Source of the DNA: Arsenophonus sp045399315
GTDB taxonomy: Bacteria; Pseudomonadota; Gammaproteobacteria; Enterobacterales; Enterobacteriaceae
Assembly: GCA_045399315.1 (NCBI GenBank)
Contig: DAYVGO010000005.1
Span: forward strand, 225,193 to 289,192
DNA: 64,000 bases
Direction: 5' to 3'
A program made the translations under genes and the position numbers. This document shows positions 1 to 9,649 of the stretch, in pieces (position 1 is the first letter of the stretch; the number at the start of each line of letters is the position of its first letter). Under the pieces are notes generated by a model. The model saw only the letters and a program-made list of their open reading frames with translations. It ran no database searches and had not been told where the DNA came from.

Positions 1-937
1 CTTTGGCATTTGCCGTTGAGGCACTACCTAAATTATAACCAACACGAATAGTTGCTGCCATCCCAAGAGAAATCGGAAACATAAACATTAACGAACTAAA
101 ATTTAAAGCTACTTGATGTCCTGCGACAGCAATAATGCCTAATGGCGCGACCAGTAGGGCAACAATAGCAAAAAGTGTTACCTCGAAGAAATAGGCTAGA
201 CCAATAGGTAAACCTAACACAAAAAGACGTTTAAGTAATGCGAAGTCAGGTAAAGCAAGTTGTTGATTATCATGTATATCGTGTTGTGACGGTGCATGGC
301 GGACGTACCAGCGCATAACAAGGAACATAGCCCAATATACTGACGCAGTGGCTACACCACAACCTACACCACCAAGTGCTGGTGCGCCGAAATGACCATA
401 GATAAAAATATAGTTGACTGGGATGTTGATAAATAAGCCGAGAAAACCAATAAACATCCCTGGTTTTGTTTTGGATAACCCATCACACTGACTGCGTAAT
501 ACTTGATAAAAAAGATAGCCTGGCGTTCCCCACATAATTGCATGCAGAAAACGTATGGCTTTATTTGCCAATTCATGATTAATATTAGGCATGTTATTAA
601 TAATATGGTTGCTATTATAAAGTATACTTATAACAAAAAGTGATAAAAAGAAAGCCAACCATAATCCTTGTTGTATATGATTACCGATAATTTGACGGCG
701 GCCTGAACCATTTAATTGAGCCACAACGGGTGTTAAGGCCAGTAATAAACCGTGACCAAACAAAATAGCCGGTAACCAGATTGACGTTCCCACTGCAACG
801 GCTGACATATCGGTTTCACTGACTTTGCCCGCCATTACAGTATCAACAAATCCCATAGCGGTTTGAGAGAATTGGGCAAGAATAATTGGAATACCTAATG
901 ATAATAAACTCTGTGCCTCTTTAAAATATTTATTCAC
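1..937 (-). CDS. mdtK: MATE-family multidrug/Na+ antiporter MdtK (NorM), C-terminus beyond the window
   Basis: Inner-membrane multidrug efflux antiporter of the MATE family. The reading frame is open from a GTG at 935-937 to the window edge, about 312 codons of the roughly 457 usual for the family. The N-terminus carries the motif AQFSQTAMGFVDTVMAG and then WLPAILFGHGLLLALTPV, which match E. coli MdtK closely, and later VNYIFIYGHFG and GCGVATASVYW. Several hydrophobic helices are evident. It is divergent from ribE, the same arrangement as in E. coli. No lesion is seen in the visible part. The GTG start is chosen because the protein aligns from its first residues (MNKYFKEAQ). Confidence 0.9.
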   Translation of the reverse strand, partial: MNKYFKEAQSLLSLGIPIILAQFSQTAMGFVDTVMAGKVSETDMSAVAVGTSIWLPAILFGHGLLLALTPVVAQLNGSGRRQIIGNHIQQGLWLAFFLSLFVISILYNSNHIINNMPNINHELANKAIRFLHAIMWGTPGYLFYQVLRSQCDGLSKTKPGMFIGFLGLFINIPVNYIFIYGHFGAPALGGVGCGVATASVYWAMFLVMRWYVRHAPSQHDIHDNQQLALPDFALLKRLFVLGLPIGLAYFFEVTLFAIVALLVAPLGIIAVAGHQVALNFSSLMFMFPISLGMAATIRVGYNLGSASTANAK

Positions 938-1134
938 GCACGATACCTTATTAAAAAATGAATAGAAACCGGAAAAGTAATCCATCCTCTAAAATTTGCT
1001 TATTGTATCGATTTGACAAAGCTATAGCTATAAATAGATAGAAAGTCGCCATATTTATTGTTCCTAGAGTGCTTATCTGTCATAACTGGCGTAGAATGAG
1101 GCTTAATCCTTTATTTAAGTTGGGAACATAAAAT

Positions 1135-1749
1135 ATGTTTACAGGCATAGTAAAACGAAAAGGAACAATAGTTGCTGTGGAAGATAGTGTTAATTTCCGT
1201 ACTTATACCGTCCAATTTCCTAGCGAATTACTAGCTGGTTTAGAAACAGGCGCTTCTGTCGCCAATAATGGATGTTGTTTATCTGTTACTCATATTGATG
1301 GTAATAAAGTAAGTTTTGATTTAATGAAGGAGACCTTGCGACTGACAAATTTAGGCAGTTTAAAACCAGGCGATAGGGTAAATCTAGAAAGATCGGCAAA
1401 ATATGGTGATGAAATTGGAGGCCATATTATGTCGGGTCATATCGTTACCACGGCAGAAATAGCCAAAATTTTTAAAGCCGAAAATAATATCCAAATTTGG
1501 TTTTATGTGTATGATAAACAATTAATGAAATATATTCTGTATAAGGGCTTTATTGGCGTTGATGGCATTAGTTTAACGGTAGGTGATGTAGTCAATAATC
1601 GTTTTTGTGTGCATCTTATCCCAGAAACTATTGCGCGTACCACCATTGCCGAAAAGCGTCTCGGTGATAAGGTTAATATTGAAATTGATGTTCATACTCA
1701 AGCAGTTGTTGATACTGTTGAACGGGTAATGTCTCAGAAGATATTGTGA
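1135..1749 (+). CDS. ribE: Riboflavin synthase alpha chain
   Basis: Riboflavin synthase (gene also called ribC in E. coli) dismutates two 6,7-dimethyl-8-ribityllumazines to riboflavin and a pyrimidinedione, the last step of riboflavin synthesis, in the cytosol. The 204-residue protein begins MFTGIV, the conserved family start, and shows the two-fold internal repeat: GCCLSV in the N-terminal barrel and GVDGISLTV in the C-terminal barrel, with GGHIMSGH in the linker region. The length is slightly below the E. coli protein (213), mainly at the C-terminus. It is divergent from mdtK across a 197-bp spacer that holds a TTGACA hexamer at 1013-1018 but no convincing -10. The gene is intact. Confidence 0.95.
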   Translation: MFTGIVKRKGTIVAVEDSVNFRTYTVQFPSELLAGLETGASVANNGCCLSVTHIDGNKVSFDLMKETLRLTNLGSLKPGDRVNLERSAKYGDEIGGHIMSGHIVTTAEIAKIFKAENNIQIWFYVYDKQLMKYILYKGFIGVDGISLTVGDVVNNRFCVHLIPETIARTTIAEKRLGDKVNIEIDVHTQAVVDTVERVMSQKIL

Positions 1750-2246
1750 CAAAGAGTGCTTGCAAAATAGTAGAATTATATTTTAGCTGAGTTTAGCTGT
1801 TGCTAACAATAGAAACAGTATCCTATAAGCATTTGGTTTAGCTATAGTTTTTTCTTATTAGGTAATAGGTTAACGTCAAAGTTATTTAACTGTGTCCGAC
1901 CTAGTTGTTGCTTGCAGATCTATATTTGTAAATAAGATCTATCTAAATGTAAAAATAACTTAGTAAAAATGAGTTGCCAGTATTGAGTGCGGTAATCATC
2001 TTATAATAGCATAGTCTACCCTCGACTGACAGCCCATTTTAAGCTCTCATTTTGTTAATAGCAATTTTCTAACCCGGAGTGCAGGTAGGTAGTTGTCTTA
2101 GCTGCTTGTAATTGTGTTCACTGGTTTGCTGCTGAAGGCCTATCGGTTCTTTACTAAGCGACGGTGCTATCTGTGTTATACTTAGTAACCGTTCAGGTAT
2201 TTCCTGTATCCACAGTAAGACGATTCAAGCCTATGATTATGCTCCA
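1750..2246. other. Gene-free stretch after ribE
   Basis: No intact reading frame or recognisable protein remnant was found on either strand. In E. coli this position holds cfa (cyclopropane fatty acid synthase). I could not find a convincing Cfa motif, so the gene is either deleted or eroded past recognition by eye. Confidence 0.4.
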
Positions 2247-2606
2247 TTGATATTTATGGATGATCATGTGGCATCTGCAAACGAATTGACCTGCTCTATA
2301 TTTGCTAAATTTCCTAAAATAATTTTTAGTAGCTGTTATCAATTGGGTCACGATTCTGGTAAAGATATTAATGATATTTGCTATTTTCATATTTATGATC
2401 CGATATCGTGGGTTAGAGAAATCAGCACAAAAGTTCTTCAAATAAGTAAAGATAAAATCTTAATAGTATTTGATAAATATGGTAGTTTGGAACCCTCGCA
2501 AAATTTTTTCGCCTTGATAGAATTGAATGGCTTAGATCTTGTTACTGGTGATTTGATTATTTTTTTGGATTTGGACCTGCAGCTGCATCGATCTCTTTTC
2601 TATTGA
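2247..2606 (+). other. Unrecognised open frame, possible gene remnant
   Basis: An open frame of 119 codons from a TTG, continuing open upstream to at least 2220. The start of the peptide (APLIFMDDH) is a hydrophobic strand followed by two acidic residues, which faintly recalls the beta-1/acidic-pocket of response-regulator receiver domains, but no other receiver landmark (phosphorylated Asp, conserved Lys) is secure. There is no clear ribosome binding site. It lies between ribE and the ydhC remnant, where E. coli has cfa, and does not resemble Cfa. It may be the remains of a regulator or a chance frame. Confidence 0.25.
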
Positions 2607-2833
2607 GTTGTAGGGAAATTGCTAACTCGATTAATTTTATATCCGTTTAAAATAATACCTTAACGTAATGTTTTTAAAAATTAATCTAATGGTGTGTTTT
2701 ACACCTATCATCGCTCATATAGCCACTTAAACAATAAGATTCCAATGAAACTTTGACTGAAAAAGCAGCACTTAAAATGTTCTGTTAGTTGAAGTCAGAG
2801 ATCTGGCAAACGATCGTTTAAAAATTTTTCTTA

Positions 2834-4034
2834 CTATTCGATGGATAGTGTTATGGTATTGGCTGAGTTATTTTTTTTGCGTCCAGTAACCATTAGCATG
2901 GGAACAATGGTAGCAACCATAACAGTGTTAGTAGCTAGCAAAGGGTTGGCAATTAAGCTAGAGTTTGCCAGGCTTGTGGTAAAACATAAACCCAGTTGGA
3001 GAGTATTTTGTAAAGCTGTGGCTTTACCACTGTCTTTATGAAAGACACTTAATGCCTTTGACACAGCAATAGGATAGCAAGCGCCATTCATCGCCGTCAT
3101 ACAACAGAATTGCAGCAAGAGAGCCAATAAGTTAGGTTGCAAGTACAGGGCAAAGAAACAGATAACTAATACACTTAGTGCATAACCGATAAGAATAATT
3201 GACAGCAGGATGTGGTTTTTTATTTTTGTTATTAAATAACACCCATCATAACCACCGAACATAAAAGCGATAGTTTGCGGTACATAACTGATCCCTATAT
3301 CCTGAGGATCATAACCCATTTTAGTTAAAATAAAGGAAGAACCAGTTTAGCCAGGCAAGAAACCGGCACTACAGGCGGCATAAATTAATACATTGCCGCT
3401 AAAAATAGTAGAACGTAGCAATGTGGTAACAGTGATGGTTGATTTTATTTTGTCCGCTTTTGCAAGGCGATTTTTCCTTGTAAAAAAAGGGCGGCAAAAA
3501 AAAGCAATATTCCGATAATAGCTAAAGCAAAAAATATAATTTGCCAGTTATCACCGGTAAATAGCCAAGCACCTAATAGCGGTGCTAAGGTGGGAGAAAG
3601 TGCAACTAAAGGCATGATGGTGGCCAATACTCGTTTAGCGTATTGGCCGCTAAAACGATCGATCACCAGAGCTTGCCAAATTACCGCAGTTGAACAAACA
3701 CCAACACCTTGTATAAATCGTAAAATAAGTAATTGCGTACTGTTAGTGATGCACAATGTCGCCAAACAGCTAATAATGAACAGCACAATTCCAATTAATA
3801 AAACTGATTTTCTGCTAATATGATCAGAAAGTGGTCCCTAACAAAGTTGAGCGAAGGCAAACCCATATAAAAAAAGCTAAGATTTGCACTGATAGTATTT
3901 GCTGAGGTGTTAAGTTGTTGCTACATACACTAAAAGCAGGTAAATACATATCGATGGCCAAAAAGCCCAGCATACTTAAGCCAGCAAGATAAAACAAATG
4001 TAAAATTGCTTTGTTTAGTATTGTTTTTGTTCAT
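2834..4034 (-). pseudogene. ydhC: Decayed MFS drug transporter YdhC (Bcr/CflA family)
   Basis: Remnant of a 12-helix Bcr/CflA-type major facilitator. Three pieces in different frames are readable: the N-terminus near 3930-4034 (LAGLSMLGFLAIDMYLPAF), a middle piece at 3445-3786 (RFIQGVGVCSTAVIWQALV, IMPLVALSPTLAPLLG) and the C-terminal third at 2834-3319 (ISYVPQTIAFMFGGYDG, ALQNTLQLGLCF). Each matches E. coli YdhC in order. Frameshifts near 3320-3440 and 3790-3930 and several in-frame stops (for example around 3839) break it. As in E. coli, it is divergent from the LysR gene ydhB, which suggests that the two once formed a regulator-transporter pair. Confidence 0.85.
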
Positions 4035-4067
4035 AGTAACATTAATAAATTAAAAAAAATTTAACAT

Positions 4068-4227
4068 CGTTATTTATTGTATAAGAGATGATTTTTTGTT
4101 GTGAAAGGTTATATTTGCATATTAATATCAAATATTTTGAAAGGTGAATGGCTATGTGGTCTGAGTATTCTCTCGAAGTGATTGATACCGTTAAGAGAGA
4201 AAATCATCTCTTATACAATAAATAACG
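4068..4227. repeat. 28-bp perfect inverted repeat around the ydhB start
   Basis: The arms at 4068-4095 and 4200-4227 are exact reverse complements over 28 bp, separated by 104 bp. The left arm lies in the ydhC-ydhB intergenic region. The right arm sits inside the ydhB coding sequence and carries an in-frame TAA. Removing about 22 bp of the right arm (roughly 4204-4225) restores the conserved helix-turn-helix reading of YdhB (NGSFSAAAAELHRVPSA), so the right arm looks like an inserted inverted copy of the left arm. Confidence 0.8.
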
Positions 4228-5073
4228 GGCAGCTTTAGTGCCGCTGCTGCTGAATTACATAGAGTTCCTTCAGCGGTAAGTTATACTGTAAAACAACTGG
4301 AAGAGTGGCTGTGCTGTTCCCTTACTTGAACGACGTTATCGTGATGTTGTGCTTATTGATGCAGGCAGGTTTTTTGTTAAAAATGCACGCAATATTATTA
4401 AGACAATGCGTGAAACAAGCCATTAGTGTCAACAAATTGTCAATAGCTGGCATGGACAATTTAGCATTGTTATCGATAGTATTATTAAGCCACAAAGAGT
4501 ATTTCAATTAATATTAGATTTTTCTCGTCATTTTACTAATATTGAACTCTCTATTTACCAGGAAGTGTATAATGGTGTATGGAAGGCGCTGGTTGATGGT
4601 CGAGTAGATATTGCGATCGGGGCAACTTGTGTGTCACCTATTGGGGATCGATATAGTTTTCGTGATATGGGATTTATGCCCTGGTCTTGTGTTGCCAGTA
4701 TCAATCATCTTTTAACTTAAATTAGTGGGCTAATTAGTTATCAACAATTACGTAATTATCCAAGTTTATGTTTAGAAGATACCTCTCTTTACTTGCCCAA
4801 GCGAGTCACTTGGGCATTAGATAACCAAAAACGACTTATCGTACCTGATTGGGAAAGTGGTTTAGCCTGTTTGAAAAATGGATTATGTTTAGGATTTGTG
4901 CCAAACATCGGGTAGGGCAACTTTGCCAAAAAAATGAATTAAAAATTTTGTAAATTAAGCAACCGCTACCTGATAGTTCTTGTTGTGTTATATGGAATGA
5001 AAAAAAACATTCCACAACTTTGAATTGGCTACTGGATTATTTAGGCGATAGTCAAATCCTTAATGCCGAGTAG
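4152..5073 (+). pseudogene. ydhB: Decayed LysR-family regulator YdhB (AdnB-like)
   Basis: LysR-type transcriptional regulator remnant, aligning throughout with E. coli YdhB. It begins MWSEYSLEVIDTV at 4155, then is broken by a 22-bp insertion that carries a stop, after which the DNA-binding helix resumes in another frame (SAVSYTVKQLEEWL near 4276-4312). The effector domain is readable in pieces: EVYNGVWKALVDGRVDIAIG near 4565-4620, FRDMGFMPWSCVASINHL, and NQKRLIVPDWESGLACL near 4826-4875. Further stops lie near 4425, 4720 and 4912. The gene is dead. It sits between ydhC and purR in E. coli order and orientation. Confidence 0.85.
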
Positions 5074-5104
5074 CTAACTGATTGATAGCGCTTAAATTAA
5101 TGCT

Positions 5105-6128
5105 TCATCTGCGATAGTCAATAAACGGACCATCGGCAACTGAGCGCTGTTCGATAAGTTCTGTATGTATTTCTATGGCTTGCGCATCTTTTCGTTTGTT
5201 AATAATGTGATCAAGTAGCATGGTAAAAGCCATCTGACCTAAGCGTTCTTTCGATTGGTGAATAGTGGTTAAGGCCGGTGTAAGAAAACATGCATTACAC
5301 ACATTGTCATAGCCAATAATAGATATATCTTGAGGTACCCTAATTCCCAACTCATTTGCTGCACAGATAGCACTCATTACCATAATATCACCACCACAAA
5401 AAATGGTGCTAGGTCTTTGTTGGTGATTTAAAATTTGTTTCATAGCGCATAGCCGGAGCCAGGTTTAAAATCACCTTCAACAATCCATTCGTTACGTAGC
5501 TTAATGTTAGCTTCGGTCATAGCATTAAAAAAACTTTGTAGTCGGTGCTACTAGTATTGTGTTTTAATGGCCCACAGATAATACCTAAATCATGATGTCC
5601 TCGTTCGATAAGATAACGATCGGCCAGATAGCCGTCATAAACCGCATTATCAATGATGACATCGGTACAATCACCATGAACTTGCCCCCAATCCATAACA
5701 ACCATTGGAATATTACGGTATTCTTCTAATATCTGAAGTAGTTGTTTTGGATATTCTGAGCACATAATCAGTAAAACATCGACCCGTTTTTGCGCTAATA
5801 TTTGTAAATAGGCTTGTTGTTTATTTAAATTGTTATGCGAATTGCAAAGGATCAGGGTATATCCTTGACTAAAACAGTTGTTTTCTACTGATTCAATCAG
5901 TTCTGCAAAATAAGGGGCTTTATTAGATGTAGCCAGTAAGCCAATGGATTTAGTATGGTTAACTTTCAAACTGTGAGCGACTGCACTGGCAGAATAATTA
6001 AGTGTTTTAATGGCCACCCAAACGATGGTTTTAGTCTCTTCGGTGACAAAACGGGTTTTATTAATTACATGAGATACGGTAGTAGTTGAAACACCTGCCA
6101 GTTTTGCCACATCCTTAATTGTTGCCAT
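5105..6128 (-). pseudogene. purR: Decayed purine repressor PurR
   Basis: LacI-family repressor of purine biosynthesis. The N-terminal 190 or so residues are intact in frame from 6128: helix-turn-helix MATIKDVAKLAGVSTTTVSH, hinge LKVNHTKSIGLL, and effector domain up to GPLKHNTSS. A frameshift near 5525-5550 gives an early stop at 5517, and another near 5443-5460 precedes the C-terminal piece 5105-5443 (STIFCGGDIMVMSAICA, SIIGYDN, VADGPFIDYRR), which matches the E. coli C-terminus to the last residues. The lesions are few, so the loss looks fairly recent. The DNA-binding half could in principle still be translated, but without the dimerisation domain it should not act as a repressor. Confidence 0.92.
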
Positions 6129-6380
6129 AAATTAGAAAGACTCTTGACCCATTCTCAATTCCATTGGTATTTTTTAAAAATTATTGTCATTGATAACTGA
6201 CAATTAAGTTACCGGTAAACAGATTATTTTGTCTGATTTGTGATAATAACAAAAGTGTTAATCAATATTTGCTAGCTGATATAATAGAAAATAGCTTTTA
6301 TTGTTGTATGATATCATGACATTGAATTATTTTTTATTACCGAATTTAACAATAGCTAATGACAAAGGTGAGGTGAAGTT

Positions 6381-6464
6381 ATGGATACCGATTTTAAATA
6401 TGGTTTATGTACCGGAGTGGTTGTATTGTTAATGATCATATCTTTTGTTTCTTTTATTTTCTAA
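6381..6464 (+). CDS. ynhF: YnhF-like single-helix small membrane protein (27 aa)
   Basis: A 27-codon gene with a good Shine-Dalgarno (AGGTGAGG, 6366-6373) ahead of ATG 6381. The product starts MDTDFKYGLCTG and is then one hydrophobic segment to the C-terminus. E. coli YnhF is a 29-residue inner-membrane peptide starting MSTDLKFSLVT, encoded beside purR, as here. The shared start pattern M-x-T-D-hydrophobic-K, the size, the single helix and the synteny support the call. Its cellular role is not firmly known. The call rests on resemblance and position, since such a short sequence cannot give strong alignment support. Confidence 0.6.
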   Translation: MDTDFKYGLCTGVVVLLMIISFVSFIF

Positions 6465-6578
6465 TCGTTATTTTGACTTAGGAGTTTTTTATCATTGAAA
6501 CGATGTTATTTTGCCTAATAATTATAGCGTAACCTGCAAGCTGCCCAAATTGGCAGCATTGCGTATAAGCGGTGGCAG

Positions 6579-8309
6579 TTACATCCTTTCTACCGTTTCA
6601 ATTCCTAGTGTATCTAAACCAATTTTTAAGGTTTTTTGCGTCAGCAACGCCAGTTTTAGTCGGCTCTCTTTAACGGCATTATTTTCTGCATTTAAAATCG
6701 GACAATGTTCATAAAAACTAGAAAATAAACCAGCCAGGTCATATAAATAAGCGCACATAATATGCGGTAAACCTTCACGAGCAACGGTTAATATTGTTTC
6801 TTCAAATTGTAATAAACGAGTAGCCAATGCTTGTTCATACTGATTTGTTAAAATTACCGGCAGGGATAGTTCGGTTAGATTAATGTTGGCGCGTTTAAAA
6901 ATGGAGGCTACACGGGTATAGGCATATTGCATATAAGGTGCAGTATTACCTTCAAAAGCTAACATATTGTCCCAGTCAAAGATGTAATCAGTGGTGCGAT
7001 TTTTAGATAGATCCGCATATTTTACCGCACCGATACCGACTGCATGAATAATCGATGGTAATTCATTTTCGGGTATAGCTGGATTTTTCTGGCGAATAAG
7101 ATGAGTGGCCCGTTCAATCGCTTCATCGAGCAAATCTGCTAGTCGGATCGTTCCTCCAGCACGGGTTTTAAAAGGTTTGCCATCTTTGCCTAGCATCATG
7201 CCAAGCATATGATGTTCTAGGGTCATTGAATCGGGAATATAGCCGGCTTTACGTACAATCGCACATGCTTGCATCAGGTGTTGATGTTGGCGTGAATCTA
7301 TATAATATAATATGCGATCAGCATGTAGTATTTCATAGCGATATTTTGCGCAAGCAATATCGGTTGTTGTATAGAGATAACCACCATCTTTTTTCTGGAT
7401 GATCACCCCCATTGGATCACCATCTTTATTTTTAAATTCGTCAAGGTAGACAACGATAGCGCCATCACTTTCAACGGCTAATCCTTTAGCTATTAAATCA
7501 GCAACGATAGCAGGTAGCATGTTATTATATAAGCTTTCACCCATCACATCATTTTCCGTCAGGGTGACATTTAAACGATTATAGGTTTGTTGATTTTGCG
7601 CCATAGTAATATCAACTAATTTACGCCACATTTTACGACAATATTCATCACCAGATTGCAGTTTAACTACATAATTACGCGCAAGTTGAGCAAAGTTTTC
7701 ATCTTCATCATAATGTTTTTTAGCTTCACGATAAAAAGTTTCTAGATCGGCTAAAGCCATATCGGTAGCGTTTTCTTGCTGAACCTTTTCCAGGTACGCA
7801 ATTAACATACCAAACTGAGTACCCCAATCGCCGATATGGTTGGCTCGTATCACTTTGTGACCTAAAAATTCTAATGTGCGAGCGATAGCATCGCCAATGA
7901 TGGTGGAACGTAGGTGACCAACATGCATCTGTTTTGCGACATTGGGCGCAGAATAGTCAATAACAACTGTTTGTGGTGTAACGCTGGTGATCGCTAATTT
8001 TTCATGTTGCAGATTAAGTTCAATATGTTTAGCTAGCCATTGCTTATCGAGAAAAATATTAATAAAACCAGGTCCTGCTATTTCTACTTTACTGGCAATA
8101 TCTTCCAATTTGAGCAGAGGCAATATTTTTTCAGCCAATTGACGGGGAGGAATACCTATTTTCTTAGCCACCGACATAACACCATTCGCTTGGTAATCAC
8201 CAAATTGGGCTTTGGTCGAAGGACGTATGTGCGCTTCACTATCTGTAGGAGCCCCTGCGGCGATTAATGCATTACTAATTTTTTCTGAAAGAAGAGCCTG
8301 AATATTCAC
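6579..8309 (-). CDS. argS: Arginyl-tRNA synthetase
   Basis: Class I aminoacyl-tRNA synthetase that charges tRNA-Arg, and does so only with the tRNA bound. The 576 residues compare with 577 in E. coli. The N-terminal Add-1 domain is followed by the HIGH-type motif in NVAKQMHVGHLRSTIIGDAI, the insertion YLYTTTDIACAKYR, and HHMLGMMLGKDGKPFKTRAG. The C-terminal anticodon-binding domain includes MCAYLYDLAGLFSSFYEHC and ends LDTLGIETVERM. The gene is intact. It stands alone between ynhF and the long spacer before cutC; in E. coli the flagellar genes lie close by, and none are seen here. Confidence 0.97.
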   Translation of the reverse strand: MNIQALLSEKISNALIAAGAPTDSEAHIRPSTKAQFGDYQANGVMSVAKKIGIPPRQLAEKILPLLKLEDIASKVEIAGPGFINIFLDKQWLAKHIELNLQHEKLAITSVTPQTVVIDYSAPNVAKQMHVGHLRSTIIGDAIARTLEFLGHKVIRANHIGDWGTQFGMLIAYLEKVQQENATDMALADLETFYREAKKHYDEDENFAQLARNYVVKLQSGDEYCRKMWRKLVDITMAQNQQTYNRLNVTLTENDVMGESLYNNMLPAIVADLIAKGLAVESDGAIVVYLDEFKNKDGDPMGVIIQKKDGGYLYTTTDIACAKYRYEILHADRILYYIDSRQHQHLMQACAIVRKAGYIPDSMTLEHHMLGMMLGKDGKPFKTRAGGTIRLADLLDEAIERATHLIRQKNPAIPENELPSIIHAVGIGAVKYADLSKNRTTDYIFDWDNMLAFEGNTAPYMQYAYTRVASIFKRANINLTELSLPVILTNQYEQALATRLLQFEETILTVAREGLPHIMCAYLYDLAGLFSSFYEHCPILNAENNAVKESRLKLALLTQKTLKIGLDTLGIETVERM

Positions 8310-8841
8310 CTGATTACCTTAATGATGAAGATAGCTGTTGTGTCCGACGAATAATATACATCTATGAGGGTCGTGATAAAAATAGCCGGTTTTATACCAT
8401 AATTAACTATTCACATGCTACTAATCAACTATTTGATCGATAACTTTATTGTTAATAATTAATATTAGATAAGTTCACTTTTATATCATCTTGTATATCA
8501 TCTTGCTGCATGACAATAGAAGTTTTTTATTTAACCTTAAAAAGTGTTCTCTGTTTAAAATTGTAATTTTGATTAGAAATATTAATTTAAAAAATAGGTT
8601 ATGTTAAGTCTCTTTATTTTATAGATTAAAAATTATCTTCATGAAAAGTTCAAAATATATTGAATTTTTGTTATTAAAAATTGGTAATGTTTTATAATAA
8701 AATATTATCCTTTTTCATTAAAATTAATTACTTGTAGTAATTACTGTTTGAAAAAACGGGATTTTATTTGCAGAATAATAAGCTTATTAATTGATAATTA
8801 AAAAATAGAAATAACAATAATTAATTAGAGGTGGCAGTGTT
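8310..8841. other. Gene-free, very AT-rich divergent spacer between argS and cutC
   Basis: 532 bp with no coding remnant that I recognise. The promoters of argS (leftward) and cutC (rightward) must lie here, but the base composition is so AT-rich that -10-like hexamers are everywhere and none can be singled out. Confidence 0.4.
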
Positions 8842-9603
8842 ATGATAACTCTTGAAATTTGCTGCTATGGGGCTAAATGTGCCCTAATTGCACAAAAATT
8901 TGGCGCTGATCGTATTGAACTTTGTTCCAGTCCTGCTGAAGGTGGATTAACACCTAGTTATGGTTGTTTAAAACAGACCATAAATACAGTAACAATTCCG
9001 GTTCATCCAATTGTACGCCCTAGAGGAGGGGATTTTTGTTACAGTGATAGTGAGTTTGACACTATCAAATATGATATTGAATTTATCAGAGAATTAGGAT
9101 TTCCAGGGGTAGTTTATGGGGTATTAAACAGAGAGGGACATATTGATATGCCACGCATGCGGATTTTGAAAGCACTATCTGGTGATATGGCGGTCACTTT
9201 TCATCGTGCTTTTGATATGTGCATTAGTCCAGAGCAGGCTTATTTACAACTTACTGAGCTTGGTGTTGCGCGTATATTAACCTCAGGTCAGCAGCAGAAT
9301 GCTGAATTAGGTTTACCCCTATTGAAAAAATTAAATGCATTATCTAGTCAAACTGCAAATGGACCCATTATCATGGCCGGCTATGGAGTAAAATTATCAA
9401 ATTTACAGAAATTTATTGATGCTGGTTTACCAGAGATACATACTTCTGCCGGAAAAGTGATGTCATCGACAATGAACTACCGTAAAGCAGGAGTGACGAT
9501 GAGTTCTAATATTATGGAGATGGATGAATTTACCCATTATTATGTCGATAGTGATATGGTGGAAGCAATGAGGAATTTATTAGCTATTGTCAATTATGAT
9601 TGA
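8842..9603 (+). CDS. cutC: CutC family protein
   Basis: TIM-barrel protein of the CutC family, 253 residues (E. coli 248). Recognisable segments are the start MITLEICCYG, then GADRIELCSSPAEGGLTPS, VHPIVRPRGGDFCYSD, VTFHRAFDMC, RILTSGQQ and ETHTSA-like IHTSAGKVMSS. It was once described as a copper-homeostasis protein; that role is disputed and the biochemical function is not settled. A good ribosome binding site (AGAGGTGG) precedes the ATG. The gene is intact, and a terminator-like hairpin lies 18 bp after the stop. Confidence 0.93.
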   Translation: MITLEICCYGAKCALIAQKFGADRIELCSSPAEGGLTPSYGCLKQTINTVTIPVHPIVRPRGGDFCYSDSEFDTIKYDIEFIRELGFPGVVYGVLNREGHIDMPRMRILKALSGDMAVTFHRAFDMCISPEQAYLQLTELGVARILTSGQQQNAELGLPLLKKLNALSSQTANGPIIMAGYGVKLSNLQKFIDAGLPEIHTSAGKVMSSTMNYRKAGVTMSSNIMEMDEFTHYYVDSDMVEAMRNLLAIVNYD

Positions 9604-9620
9604 TAATGAGTCTAGCATAA

Positions 9621-9649
9621 TGACGGTATTGGATACCGTCATATTTACT
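9621..9649 (+). terminator. Intrinsic terminator after cutC
   Basis: 9-bp perfect stem (9621-9629 with 9633-9641) around a 3-nt loop, followed by TATTTACTTTTTTT. It lies just past the cutC stop, at the convergent junction with cmoB. Confidence 0.75.

Noticed and set aside
1019..1134. FMN riboswitch upstream of ribE
   Set aside because: The spacer to mdtK is short and shows none of the conserved RFN-element blocks; in enterobacteria the FMN riboswitch precedes ribB.
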